Source: Bidens hawaiensis
Taxonomy: Eukaryota; Streptophyta; Magnoliopsida; Asterales; Asteraceae
NCBI GenBank assembly: GCA_021521415.1
Contig: JAIQDT010014347.1
Span: 1-64,000 of the forward strand
Direction: 5' to 3'
Length of the DNA: 64,000 nt
In this document: positions 1 through 12,981 of the stretch, in pieces
How the letters are laid out: every line of letters starts with the position of its first letter
Numbering within the stretch: the stretch's first letter is position 1
Notes under the pieces: generated by a model
The model's database searches: none
Seen by the model: only the letters and a program-made list of their open reading frames with translations
What the model was told of the DNA's origin: nothing
Made by a program: the position numbers and the translations under genes

Positions 1-225
1 GGGTTTTGTACGACGTCTCTCAAGAAGCTCTCTCTCTGGTTCGGGAAATCATTCAACTTCTGGTGGTCCTAGAGATCGAGTACGTCGCATACAACTATTA
101 AAATAAATAAAAGAAATTATAATAAGCTAAACTATTTTAAACTAACAAACAAAACAAATAAGAAAGACAAGTAGTAAACAAGGCAAGTCTTAACTCAAGT
201 CGTTCCTAATACGCCTCAAACCGTG
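1..225 (-). mobile_element. 5' leader of an Athila-like element (minus), cut by window edge
   Basis: Non-coding sequence lying just inside a minus-strand primer-binding site, so it should be the untranslated leader of an Athila-like element whose body extends left of the window. It matches the leader style of the other family A copies (A-rich, short direct repeats). No reading frame is seen. It matters because the LTR on its right also abuts a separate 3' internal region. Confidence 0.6.
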
Positions 226-243
226 TCCCCGGCAACGGCGCCA
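226..243 (-). other. Primer-binding site, tRNA-Asp type (minus)
   Basis: On the minus strand this reads TGGCGCCGTTGCCGGGGA, the primer-binding site complementary to the 3' end of tRNA-Asp that is typical of plant Athila-type Ty3 elements. It sits 6 bases inside the LTR boundary at 250, the same spacing as in the plus-strand copy at 36003-36020. Confidence 0.8.
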
Positions 244-249
244 AAAACT

Positions 250-2368
250 TGATGTGCGAAAATATATATATAAATAAAACACAAGTCGCAACTAAGCTTT
301 AAAAACCAAACAATCTATCCTAGTTCACACAAACGGCAAGTGTACCGATCGCGTATAGCACAGATAAGGAAAGTCCGGATATCGACCTCGAAGACACGTG
401 AAAACGTTTATAATTACTAAACTCTAACCAAGACTCACCAAGATATTTAATTAATTTATTTTATAATTTAATTTAACTACTTAACTTAACTGAATGAAAA
501 CTTTTGACAAAACTTTGAAAACTTTGATTTAAATTCAATGAATAAAGACGTCTACCTAGGAATGAATCATGTTGATAAAAATAACAAGACAATGGATTGA
601 AAATATTCACGACACCGGTTATAAAAGATGACACAACTAAAACTTGTTTAAGAAAGTCAAATTACCTCTCAGTCTCTCTAACAAACTCTAACTTATTTTA
701 GTTGATTTTAAAGAATAAACCGGAAAAACAATTATTAACGTGTTCAAATGACGACTCTCCTCTCGGTCTCACCGACACACTAGCCTAATGGAAATGAATA
801 CTACGTCACCAAGGATAGAGGAACAATTTAACTTAACCCAAATTAAACCAACTAATTGCACATAAACACTCAAACTTGACAAGACAAAAACCCGCTCTCG
901 CGTGATCTTAATTCTAACAAGTAAAAGCAACGAGACAATATTACTTCTTATCACCTCTCGGTCTCAAAGAAGGTGAATTTTAACTGATTTTAGATGATTA
1001 TATTACCCACTTATCCCTACGGTTGTACACCCCGCAAATAAACCCGAAACACCAAGTCAAGAGTCTAACAAGCAATCAATTAATCAAAACCAATTCAATT
1101 AACTAATGCAAGAGGATTATAAGTAATAATAAATAAAACACAGCCATCACACACAATCTAATTTATGGTTTAGTTAAACTTTACATCAATAATTCAAGTC
1201 TTGAACATTAACAATCCATTATACAAGTCAAAACTATTCAACAATCATCTATCCTAGGTAAAACAAACAAGTTTAGCTTAACATTGATTTTGGACAGCCA
1301 CATATACTTAAGAAAAACATCACAAACATCATCATAAACATAATCAAACTCATTCAAGATCCAAACAATATCAATCACAAGACAAACAATCAATCAATTG
1401 CAAAACATTTTAAAGTAAAAGACCAAATCAACAAAGTTAGGGTTCTTGAAAAATAAGTAAAGTTTATGAGTGTTTTACTTAAGGTTTATGGCTGAATTAA
1501 TGGATGTATAAGAATCCTAGCAGCTGTACAAGATCCTCTATGATGTTCTCCGGCCTCTCCAGCCGCCAAAGACACCAACAGCCGCCTCCTTCTTCCTTTT
1601 TTTCTTCTTCTTTTTGCCGGCTGCAATAGTTCCGATCAGAACTATAGTTAGGTGGTTAGGGTTTTGTGATTTCGGGATTATTGGTGGAATTATGGCTGGT
1701 TACTTTATTAATTAACTTAATATAGTATTATATAAGGCTTTTAAGATGTGGGCTTGGGTCGGGCCTTGACTTATAAGTTTGAAAGTTGAACAATTAAGCC
1801 CCTACACTCTTCAATTTAACTACTTTCACTCTTTTTTCCACCAAACTTCATAACCTACAAGAAAACAATCATCTTTGTAATATTAAGCATAAACAAACCA
1901 TAAAACTTAATAATTAAACTAAAAAGCAATTAAAACATGATAAAAATGATACGGAAAGTAAATGTGTTTTACAACACATCATCAGGTTAAAGTTAAAGGT
2001 GTTTAAATAGCGAAAACAAGGCCCGAAAATAAACAAAAACGAATTAAAAACCCATCAGCAGCCTCTAGGCGATGCGCTAAGGGCTTTTAGCCTTCCCCCT
2101 CCGCGCGGCGCGGCTTGCTTCTCCAAGGGGGAGGTCAGACCGGCCCGGTCTGACTGGTTCTCTGTTCTAGTTCTTCCTGACGCGTTCTGGATCTCCGTTT
2201 CGGCTCGTTTTAGCTCGTTTTTCGCCATTTTTAATCACGATCAAATCCCGGAACCTACGACACACAAAAACGTTAATAGTATACAAATATTGACTAAAAA
2301 CGAACAAAAAACAATTAAAATATTAAATAAAATAAACAAGAGAAACATATATATTTAGCATTATATCA
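250..2368 (-). repeat. LTR of Athila-like family A (minus)
   Basis: Read on the minus strand it starts TGATATAATGCTAAATAT and ends GCACATCA, matching the plus-strand family A LTR (24179-24270 joined to 34425-35996). Homology is clear around 2178-2262, 1983-2020 and 2340-2368. It carries a GC-rich block at about 2090-2160 that includes the inverted repeat GTCAGACCG/CGGTCTGAC. A PBS flanks it on the left and a polypurine-rich 3' internal region on the right, so it is shared by two internal regions arranged head to tail. It is longer (2.1 kb) than the plus-strand copy (about 1.66 kb); the extra sequence lies around 1000-1900. Confidence 0.75.
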
Positions 2369-4050
2369 AATATCTCCACACTTATTCTTTTTTCGTCCCT
2401 GAAAAAGTTTGATGCAGTTGGATCAGAATCGAAAAATTAAAGTCTAACAAACAAATAGGTTAATTTTTAAAGCTCAGAAAAAACGCAAAAACCGCGATCA
2501 CCGATATTGTTGTCCACTTATCCCATGCCTTAATCTATACCGGGACAAATATGATCCGCCAATTTTTTTACTCAGTGGTTTACACAATTAAGACCCGCTT
2601 ATTTTCAGCTTTTACCGGACCAGACCACCCCAACTTGACTTAAACCACAAAATTAGCAGATTTAAAACTTTTGTTACTTTATTTTTTCTTGAATAGCTAA
2701 GACGATCAAGGGTATTGTTTATCCACCTAAGCTTAAGCATCAAAGTCTACCAAGCAGCCATTAGATACGATTAAGGTTCAATTATTTTATAGCTAGTGTT
2801 CCCCACAACATGACATACCCCCGTTATCAAGCAACACCCCGACCCTTCACCATAGGTGAGTATGCAAAATTTAATCTGTAGGGCTTACATGTAGCGTGTT
2901 CCTTGTGGTCCGTTTCTTAATGGTAATGAGACGCGAGCAAGGGGACCCCACATGGCTAACAGCGTGGATGATCAATTCTGTAGTGAATTTTTTACTTTTG
3001 TACTCTTGTGATCATATTTATAGACTTATAAGGGTTTGCTCTTTTTGGCTTAATTTTAAATATTCACAACCCCATTTGGAATTGTGAATACCAAGATGAA
3101 TAGTTGGAATACGATCCCATGGTCTCCGGACCCGGGGCATCCCATCAATACAAGATTTAAGGTTATAAAACCATACGCCAATGATGTGTAAAACACTAAA
3201 ACTAGCAGTTTAAGATTTATATCACAGGCTACACGGCATACTCTAACGTTAAACCTACCCAAGTATCATATGATAACATATTCAAATTTCTTAAACTTTT
3301 CAAACTTTATAATATTTCCACTTTTCAAACCAAGAATTGAGGCTTGAGTATGGCCTGACCTTTCATTACTTATCTTCCACGGACAACACGCTTTACCCAC
3401 AAGAGATTTCCGACCCATTTTATCAAATTTTCCCTTCCATTCTCAAGGCAGAGCCTACCGACACATTCAAAGTTAAGTGCGTTTTCTTTTATTTATCTCA
3501 TATTATTAGTAGTTTGAAAAACAAATTTCCGATAAATATCATCATCTCCTACTTTTATTGCAAAAATTTTCGATAAACTCATGGGACATTTTTTTTTTTT
3601 CAAATTATTTTTATGCTTTTTTTCTCAACTTTTTTTTTAAAAATTTTTATTTTTACCAAAAAAAGCAATTTCCTATCCCCCACACTTAAATTTCACATTG
3701 CCCTCAATGTGAGAAAAAGGAAATTACGAATAAAATTATGCAAAAATAAAAATAAGCTATGAATTGGAACAGACTCCCCTGGTAAATTAACGATATGCCT
3801 CACGAGTCATGTTACATGCCCTCCAATTCCAACGCGATCAGAAAACTATCTCCAAATAACGTCATCTCTCACGACCAAAAACAGCAATCTTGAAGCAAGT
3901 GGCATCCCCACACTCGTTTAAAACCATAGCTCATCAACTATCTCATAAGCAACCTTGGAACAACCTGCAAGTAAGAGAAAAAGCACCCGACAGAGCAAAG
4001 AAGTAAAAACAAAATAAAATTAAAAATAAAAATAGAAGAAAATGATAGTA
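2369..4050 (-). mobile_element. 3' internal region and polypurine tract of Athila family A (minus)
   Basis: The reverse complement matches 37840-39650 of the plus-strand family A element over its length, including the blocks at 2780-2890, 3056-3260 and 3660-3720. The purine-rich stretch next to the LTR at 2369-2395 reads AAGAATAAGTGTGGAGATAT on the minus strand and is the probable polypurine tract. No reading frame of note; two short open frames at 2896-3262 are not supported. Long T and A runs at about 3590-3660. Confidence 0.7.
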
Positions 4051-5277
4051 TGATGTTCGGGTATTTTGTATATATATTAGTGTATTAATTATATAGTTTT
4101 ATTAAGTATATTGTTAGAACTTTGGTACTTCATATGTGCTTTTGTATTTCAGGTAATCGGTCGTTAAAGATGCTAAATGCGAGACCTGTACGAGCATGGA
4201 ATGATATCTCGGGAAGACCGAAGCATGATTTTATGTCTTGGGAAGTGTTACAAGGATTCGGGAAGAGTATGGATGAGAAATCATAAGCCAATGCTAAAAC
4301 TGAACAAGATGAGTTGACAAAATGCGACTTTGAAGTAAAACGAGCATATCCTGAGCTAGAAAATGAGTTACGGGAGACATAATATATGAATTTTGGGTTT
4401 CTCGACGAGAGGAATCCAAATATGATGTTTTCTTAGGTCGCGGTACGCGATGAGATGGTGATATAGCCATCGCGTACCGCGACGGGTATGCAGACGGGAA
4501 AAATAGGTTATATCTCATTCTTCATCAAACAATAACCCTAAATCCGTTTTTACGAACCAGAGGTGATTTCCAACAGTCCTATTGGCGATTTCCACTATCC
4601 TAGCTCGTGTCAAGACCTCCCGCATGATCCCTATCATCCGTATCGAAGATTTGATGATGTCTAGGCTCGGCTAATCTCCTAGAATCGTACCCGGGATGTA
4701 TAGTTTGTAACATTTTACAGTTTTTCTCATGTGATTAAGAATACTTATGTTTTGTTATTGATGATTAATATATGATTATTGATGTTTAGTATTTCTGTGT
4801 GTTCGGTTGGTTTAGGTTTACGTTGGTCTGAACGATCTGTTACCAGTTGCTAGATAATTAGTCATATAACTGTTTGGTTAGATTGAATACGATAAAACGT
4901 ACAATTACCCTTAACTGAGTCACACTAGCAAGGACTGTTTGATAACCAGTGCCGTGTGTAAAGTAATTGTTGACGTCTAAGGTTTTGTTTGGTTGATCAG
5001 TTTTTAGTTAATCGTTAATAATCAATCTGTTAGGTTGCATGAGACACTGTTTGGTTGCTTACTTGAATTCCCGGGTGTGGTTTGCTTTGTTAACTGCTTA
5101 ATACTCGTTTACTTGTTCGTTGCTTAGTTCTCTTAATTTAAACTATTGCTTGTGTGACCAGCACTAAAACCGTTTACTTCATAATATTAAATCTGTTACA
5201 CGAATTGCATTGACCACATACTCCTTGTGATACGATACCCTACTTGCTCTAACTATTTAGAATAATTAGGTTTTTTA
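4051..5277 (+). mobile_element. LTR fragment of Athila-like family B (plus), first copy
   Basis: Begins TGATGTTCGGGTATTTTG and has the same architecture as a family A LTR (TGAT start, AT-rich head, GC-rich hairpin block, then a long T/A-rich tail), but a different sequence. It is cut at 5277, where a minus-strand family A internal region begins. Bases 4051-4569 are present once; 4570-5277 belongs to the unit that is repeated seven times. I infer an LTR from its start and architecture; no primer site of its own is present. Confidence 0.55.
4437..4483. repeat. 16-bp perfect inverted repeat in family B LTR
   Basis: Arms GTCGCGGTACGCGATG (4437-4452) and its exact reverse complement (4468-4483) separated by 15 bases. 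It could form a GC-rich hairpin in an otherwise AT-rich LTR. Related strings (gtcgcgtaccgcg) occur in the unrelated solo LTR at about 42535-42735. Confidence 0.8.
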
Positions 5278-7373
5278 TTGACTCAAACGACGGTCATCAT
5301 AGTACCGGGTTGCCTCCCGGGAAGCACTAAGTTTACAAAAAGTCTTCAGCCAGACTTAGTCCCGAAACCTCAATCAGGAGGCTTCTCCTTGATCCTCTTC
5401 CCATCGGTGTTCCTCAACACTCTCCTCTTAAAATCAGTTGTGAAGAAACTAATTTCCACACTCATGTAGGCCCAAAAATACGCATTCGGTAGATCCACCC
5501 ATTATTAAAATTCTGAAAATACGACTAATTCGGCATACTTTGATTCCCGAGCCCAAATATCTTCCTTCTTGGGGCTCTTGATTTACGTGGCGATCCACGA
5601 ACAACTATTTCTAGAAACATATCCGCTTTACCGTGTAGACGTGGATAATCTTTCACAATGAGATGCAATTCTTTACTCTTCAATTCTTCAAATATCTCTT
5701 GTGATTCCTCTTTGACAATTAATTTTTTAACCGTCTCCCCAAATATCAAAACTTCAAGCTCCTCAATATCTCTTTCAGGGTTAAAATCTCTCTCATCCAT
5801 AGAAGCTAAACCAACCAAATTATCACCAAATTTATCCTTAAACTCGTCCTCCAAGAGGGAATACACTCCTTTGACTTATCCTGCAACCCAACATCCTCAA
5901 ACTCTATCCCCGGCTCATTAAATTGTATTTGATATTTTAAGCCCGACCGGAAATCATCCATGATATCTGAAAGTGGTGCTTTTGGATTAATGCTATGGAT
6001 GACACGTAAAAGATCGTATAATATCTCTTCTGGATGTGGTATGTGATCCATCATTGCGCCAGATGAGTCTTTACAACCGATAATATTCCCCATCTTATCA
6101 TACACCACGCAGAATTTAGACAGATAGCTGTTTTTATCTAGGTGGTTCATAATAGCATGTATTTCTGACTCCCATATGCTTAAACCACTTTGATCTTTAT
6201 GAGGATTTCCTTCAACTCTGGCCCCATAGTAACAATCCATGAAGATCACTGCAAAGATAAACTTAAACAGAAAAGGATCACGAGCACCAAATAGTAGTAA
6301 AATAAAAAATATATATTAAAGAAAACTAAACTAATTAAAAGAAATTAAACTAAACTATATTAACCTAACTCTTACGACTCAAAACGAACAATAAAAAAAC
6401 AAAAACAAAAAGAAAAACTACTTAGACTCCTACGACTCAAAAAACCAAATATATATATATATATATATATAGCACGTATGTAGCAAGTAAGTCTAGTCAA
6501 AACTAATAACGCAATCGCCAAGAGTCCCCGGCAAAGGCGCCAAAAACTTAATGTGCTAAAAGTAGTCTAATAATTATTAACTAAATTACGCTAATCTAGA
6601 CACTAAGTAATACTCTAGACCTTTAAACTTAACTTAAACTACTAACCGGCAAGTGAACCGGTCGACTCTAGTACAGCTAAGTAAGTCCGGATATCGAACC
6701 CACGAGACTCTTTAAATTACGAAACTAGCAAATTAAACTCAACTAAAATACACGACTATTTATTAATAATATTTGAGGGGGGTTTTAAAACTAATTAATT
6801 AAAACTCTAATAATAATAATTAACTAATGATTACTTTAATTAAACTATTAATAAACTAATTAATATAATAATAAAACAAAACCCTAATTATTATAATAAT
6901 AATAAAACATAATCATTACTTATTTATTAACTAATAAAACTTAAACCCTAATTAGTTTTAACTAATAAACAATTTAGAAAACTTGGATTAATTCAGATGA
7001 TTAAAATAACTACCCAGACCGGAATCCCCAGAGTTACAGTTATTAATTTAAATGGAAAAACGCAAGTTATGGAACCGGGATCATAAGATAGACCCTACAG
7101 AAAACCCGAACATGACCCTTGAATTTCAAGAAAACGCCTATGGATTTCTAACAAGTTTTAAGATTCACCAGTTTTATGTTAAACTTCCTTACGGTCATTT
7201 AGTTGCTTATGTTTAAGTATCTTTTATGACGAAAACCTACCTTACAGCGCGTAATTCAAAAGATAGCAAAGCAAACCCAATTAATTTAATAGACTAAGCT
7301 GACTGATATAATGCTAAATATTTATGTTTCCCGTGTATATTTTAATTAATATTTTAATAGTTTTTGTTCGTTT
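4570..7373. repeat. Array unit 1
   Basis: Parts: 4570-5277 family B LTR (+); 5278-6524 family A gag-like end and leader (-); 6525-6542 PBS (-) with one mismatch to the tRNA-Asp site (TTT for GTT); 6549-7303 half LTR (-); 7304-7373 family A LTR start (+). Private or edge variants: 'ctcctctta' near 5380 (all other units have 'cttctctta'), and 'tagaataatt' near 5259, shared only with unit 7. Confidence 0.9.
5525..6249 (-). pseudogene. Gag-region acidic protein of Athila family A, frameshifted (unit 1)
   Basis: On the minus strand an open frame of 147 codons (6249-5806) runs into a second of 113 codons (5866-5525) in another frame. The overlap and the continuing acidic, Leu/Glu-rich composition suggest one protein broken by a frameshift near 5850. 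It lies where the gag region of an Athila-like element should be: leader and PBS upstream, and a 'cttcccgggaggcaacccgg'-type block downstream at about 5300-5325, which has a counterpart after the plus-strand family A frame. I see no zinc knuckle, protease or RT motif, so the family assignment rests on position. All seven units carry the same break, so it predates amplification. Confidence 0.55.
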
Positions 7374-10175
7374 CCAACAGTCCTATTGGCGATTTCCACT
7401 ATCCTAGCTCGTGTCAAGACCTCCCGCATGATCCCTATCATCCGTATCGAAGATTTGATGATGTCTTGGCTCGGCTAATCTCCTAGAATCGTACCCGGGA
7501 TGTATAGTTTGTAACCTTTTACAGTTTTTCTCATGTGATTAAGAATACTTATGTTTTGTTATTGATGATTAATATATGATTATTGATGTTTAGTATTTCT
7601 GTGTGTTCGGTTGGTTTAGGTTTACGTTGGTCTGAACGATCTGTTACCAGTTGCTAGATAATTAGTCATATAACTGTTTGGTTAGATTGAATACGATAAA
7701 ACGTACAATTACCCTTAACTGAGTCACACTAGCAAGGACTGTTTGATAACCAGTGCCGTGTGTAAAGTAATTGTTGACGTCTAAGGTTTTGTTTGGTTGA
7801 TCAGTTTTTAGTTAATCGTTAATAATCAATCTGTTAGGTTGCATGAGACACTGTTTGGTTGCTTACTTGAATTCCCGGGTGTGGTTTGCTTTGTTAACTG
7901 CTTAATACTCGTTTACTTGTTCGTTGCTTAGTTCTCTTAATTTAAACTATTGCTTGTGTGACCAGCACTAAAACCGTTTACTTCATAATATTAAATCTGT
8001 TACACGAATTGCATTGACCACATACTCCTTGTGATACGATACCCTACTTGCTTTAACTATTTAGAGTAATTAGGTTTTTTATTGACTCAAACGACGGTCA
8101 TCATAGTACCGGGTTGCCTCCCGGGAAGCACTAAGTTTACAAAAAGTCTTCAGCCAGACTTAGTCCCGAAACCTCAATCAGGAGGCTTCTCCTTGATCCT
8201 CTTCCCATCGGTGTTCCTCAACACTCTTCTCTTAAAATCAGTTGTGAAGAAACTAATTTCCACACTCATGTAGGCCCAAAAATACGCATTCGGTAGATCC
8301 ACCCATTATTAAAATTCTGAAAATACGACTAATTCGGCATACTTTGATTCCCGAGCCCAAATATCTTCCTTCTTGGGGCTCTTGATTTACGTGGCGATCC
8401 ACGAACAACTATTTCTAGAAACATATCCGCTTTACCGTGTAGACGTGGATAATCTTTCACAATGAGATGCAATTCTTTACTCTTCAATTCTTCAAATATC
8501 TCTTGTGATTCCTCTTTGACAATTAATTTTTTAACCGTCTCCCCAAATATCAAAACTTCAAGCTCCTCAATATCTCTTTCAGGGTTAAAATCTCTCTCAT
8601 CCATAGAAGCTAAACCAACCAAATTATCACCAAATTTATCCTTAAACTCGTCCTCCAAGAGGGAATACACTCCTTTGACTTATCCTGCAACCCAACATCC
8701 TCAAACTCTATCCCCGGCTCATTAAATTGTATTTGATATTTTAAGCCCGACCGGAAATCATCCATGATATCTGAAAGTGGTGCTTTTGGATTAATGCTAT
8801 GGATGACACGTAAAAGATCGTATAATATCTCTTCTGGATGTGGTATGTGATCCATCATTGCGCCAGATGAGTCTTTACAACCGATAATATTCCCCATCTT
8901 ATCATACACCACGCAGAATTTAGACAGATAGCTGTTTTTATCTAGGTGGTTCATAATAGCATGTATTTCTGACTCCCATATGCTTAAACCACTTTGATCT
9001 TTATGAGGATTTCCTTCAACTCTGGCCCCATAGTAACAATCCATGAAGATCACTGCAAAGATAAACTTAAACAGAAAAGGATCACGAGCACCAAATAGTA
9101 GTAAAATAAAAAATATATATTAAAGAAAACTAAACTAATTAAAAGAAATTAAACTAAACTATATTAACCTAACTCTTACGACTCAAAACGAACAATAAAA
9201 AAACAAAAACAAAAAGAAAAACTACTTAGACTCCTACGACTCAAAAAACCAAATATATATATATATATATATAGCACGTATGTAGCAAGTAAGTCTAGTC
9301 AAAACTAATAACGCAATCGCCAAGAGTCCCCGGCAAAGGCGCCAAAAACTTAATGTGCTAAAAGTAGTCTAATAATTATTAACTAAATTACGCTAATCTA
9401 GACACTAAGTAATACTCTAGACCTTTAAACTTAACTTAAACTACTAACCGGCAAGTGAACCGGTCGACTCTAGTACAGCTAAGTAAGTCCGGATATCGAA
9501 CCCACGAGACTCTTTAAATTACGACACTAGCAAATTAAACTCAACTAAAATACACGACTATTTATTAATAATATTTTAGGGGGGTTTTAAAACTAATTAA
9601 TTAAAACTCTAATAATAATAATTAACTAATGATTACTTTAATTAAACTATTAATAAACTAATTAATATAATAATAAAACAAAACCCTAATTATTATAATA
9701 ATAATAAAACATAATCATTATTTATTTATTAACTAATAAAACTTAAACCCTAATTAGTTTTAACTAATAAACAATTTAGAAAACTTGGATTAATTCAGAT
9801 GATTAAAATAACTACCCAGACCGGAATCCCCAGAGTTACAGTTATTAATTTAAATGGAAAAACGCAAGTTATGGAACCGGGATCATAAGATAGACCCTAC
9901 AGAAAACCCGAACATGACCCTTGAATTTCAAGAAAACGCCTATGGATTTCTAACAAGTTTTAAGATTCACCAGTTTTATGTTAAACTTCCTTACGGTCAT
10001 TTAGTTGCTTATGTTTAAGTATCTTTTATGACGAAAACCTACCTTACAACGCGTAATTCAAAAGATAGCAAAGCAAACCCAATTAATTAAATAGACTAAG
10101 CTGACTGATATAATGCTAAATATTTATGTTTCCCGTGTATATTTTAATTAATATTTTAATAGTTTTTGTTCGTTT
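7374..10175. repeat. Array unit 2
   Basis: Same layout as unit 1, PBS at 9327-9344. Own variants: 'ctttaactat' near 8050, 'attttaggggg' near 9572, 'acgacactagc' near 9520, 'ttacaacgcg' near 10045. Has 'gtcttggctc' near 7467, as do units 4, 5 and 6. Confidence 0.9.
8329..9053 (-). pseudogene. Gag-region acidic protein, frameshifted (unit 2)
   Basis: Identical at the protein level to the unit 1 copy, with the same frameshift between the 147-codon (9053-8610) and 113-codon (8670-8329) frames. Not independently selected as far as the sequence shows; it has been copied as part of the unit. Confidence 0.55.
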
Positions 10176-12981
10176 CCAACAGTCCTATTGGCGATTTCCA
10201 CTATCCTAGCTCGTGTCAAGACCTCCCGCGTGATCCCTATCATCCGTATCGAAGATTTGATGATGTCTAGGCTCGGCTAATCTCCTAGAATCGTACCCGG
10301 GATGTATAGTTTGTAACCTTTTACAGTTTTTCTCATGTGATTAAGAATACTTATGTTTTGTTATTGATGATTAATATATGATTATTGATGTTTAGTATTT
10401 CTGTGTGTTCGGTTGGTTTAGGTTTACGTTGGTCTGAACGATCTGTTACCAGTTGCTAGATAATTAGTCATATAACTGTTTGGTTAGATTGAATACGATA
10501 AAACGTACAATTACCCTTAACTGAGTCACACTAGCAAGGACTGTTTGATAACCAGTGCCGTGTGTAAAGTAATTGTTGACGTCTAAGGTTTTGTTTGGTT
10601 GATCAGTTTTTAGTTAATCGTTAATAATCAATCTGTTAGGTTGCATGAGACACTGTTTGGTTGCTTACTTGAATTCCTGGGTGTGGTTTGCTTTGTTAAC
10701 TGCTTAATACTCGTTTACTTGTTCGTTGCTTAGTTCTCTTAATTTAAACTATTGCTTGTGTGACCAGCACTAAAACCGTTTACTTCATAATATTAAATCT
10801 GTTACACGAATTGCATTGACCACATACTCCTTGTGATACGATACCCTACTTGCTCTAACTATTTAGAGTAATTAGGTTTTTTATTGACTCAAACGACGGT
10901 CATCATAGTACCGGGTTGCCTCCCGGGAAGCACTAAGTTTACAAAAAGTCTTCAGCCAGACTTAGTCCCGAAACCTCAATCAGGAGGCTTCTCCTTGATC
11001 CTCTTCCCATCGGTGTTCCTCAACACTCTTCTCTTAAAATCAGTTGTGAAGAAACTAATTTCCACACTCATGTAGGCCCAAAAATACGCATTCGGTAGAT
11101 CCACCCATTATTAAAATTCTGAAAATACGACTAATTCGGCATACTTTGATTCCCGAGCCCAAATATCTTCCTTCTTGGGGCTCTTGATTTACGTGGCGAT
11201 CCACGAACAACTATTTCTAGAAACATATCCGCTTTACCGTGTAGACGTGGATAATCTTTCACAATGAGATGCAATTCTTTACTCTTCAATTCTTCAAATA
11301 TCTCTTGTGATTCCTCTTTGACAATTAATTTTTTAACCGTCTCCCCAAATATCAAAACTTCAAGCTCCTCAATATCTCTTTCAGGGTTAAAATCTCTCTC
11401 ATCCATAGAAGCTAAACCAACCAAATTATCACCAAATTTATCCTTAAACTCGTCCTCCAAGAGGGAATACACTCCTTTGACTTATCCTGCAACCCAACAT
11501 CCTCAAACTCTATCCCCGGCTCATTAAATTGTATTTGATATTTTAAGCCCGACCGGAAATCATCCATGATATCTGAAAGTGGTGCTTTTGGATTAATGCT
11601 ATGGATGACACGTAAAAGATCGTATAATATCTCTTCTGGATGTGGTATGTGATCCATCATTGCGCCAGATGAGTCTTTACAACCGATAATATTCCCCATC
11701 TTATCATACACCACGCAGAATTTAGACAGATAGCTGTTTTTATCTAGGTGGTTCATAATAGCATGTATTTCTGACTCCCATATGCTTAAACCACTTTGAT
11801 CTTTATGAGGATTTCCTTCAACTCTGGCCCCATAGTAACAATCCATGAAGATCACTGCAAAGATAAACTTAAACAGAAAAGGATCACGAGCACCAAATAG
11901 TAGTAAAATAAAAAATATATATTAAAGAAAACTAAACTAATTAAAAGAAATTAAACTAAACTATATTAACCTAACTCTTACGACTCAAAACGAACAATAA
12001 AAAAACAAAAACAAAAAGAAAAACTACTTAGACTCCTACGACTCAAAAAACCAAATATATATATATATATATATATATAGCACGTATGTAGCAAGTAAGT
12101 CTAGTCAAAACTAATAACGCAATCGCCAAGAGTCCCCGGCAAAGGCGCCAAAAACTTAATGTGCTAAAAGTAGTCTAATAATTATTAACTAAATTACGCT
12201 AATCTAGACACTAAGTAATACTCTAGACCTTTAAACTTAACTTAAACTACTAACCGGCAAGTGAACCGGTCGACTCTAGTACAGCTAAGTAAGTCCGGAT
12301 ATCGAACCCACGAGACTCTTTAAATTACGAAACTAGCAAATTAAACTCAACTAAAATACACGACTATTTATTAATAATATTTGAGGGGGGTTTTAAAACT
12401 AATTAATTAAAACTCTAATAATAATAATTAACTAATGATTACTTTAATTAAACTATTAATAAACTAATTAATATAATAATAAAACAAAACCCTAATTATT
12501 ATAATAATAATAAAACATAATCATTACTTATTTATTAACTAATAAAACTTAAACCCTAATTAGTTTTAACTAATAAACAATTTAGAAAACTTGGATTAAT
12601 TCAGATGATTAAAATAACTACCCAGACCGGAATCCCCAGAGTTACAGTTATTAATTTAAATGGAAAAACGCAAGTTATGGAACCGGGATCATAAGATAGA
12701 CCCTACAGAAAACCCGAACATGACCCTTGAATTTCAAGAAAACGCCTATGGATTTCTAACAAGTTTTAAGATTCACCAGTTTTATGTTAAACTTCCTTAC
12801 GGTCATTTAGTTGCTTATGTTTAAGTATCTTTTATGACGAAAACCTACCTTACAGCGCGTAATTCAAAAGATAGCAAAGCAAACCCAATTAATTTAATAG
12901 ACTAAGCTGACTGATATAATGCTAAATATTTATGTTTCCCGTGTATATTTTAATTAATATTTTAATAGTTTTTGTTCGTTT
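10176..12981. repeat. Array unit 3
   Basis: Same layout. Carries 'cccgcgtgatc' near 10227 (others 'cccgcatgatc') and 'aattcctggg' near 10671. Has the 'gtctaggctc' variant near 10266 shared with units 1 and 7, but the internal-type 'agagtaatt' near 10864, so it is a mosaic of edge and internal variants. Confidence 0.9.
11131..11855 (-). pseudogene. Gag-region acidic protein, frameshifted (unit 3)
   Basis: Same two overlapping frames (11855-11412 and 11472-11131) and the same break as unit 1; protein level identical. Confidence 0.55.

Noticed and set aside
5278..5469. 63-codon plus-strand frame repeated in every array unit
   Set aside because: It lies opposite the 3' end of the minus-strand family A gag region, including its GC-rich block, starts at a non-ATG codon, and is repeated only because the unit is.
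5658..5921. 87-codon plus-strand frame repeated in every unit
   Set aside because: Antisense shadow of the gag-like frames; Ser/Leu-rich composition is what the acidic minus-strand protein produces on the other strand.
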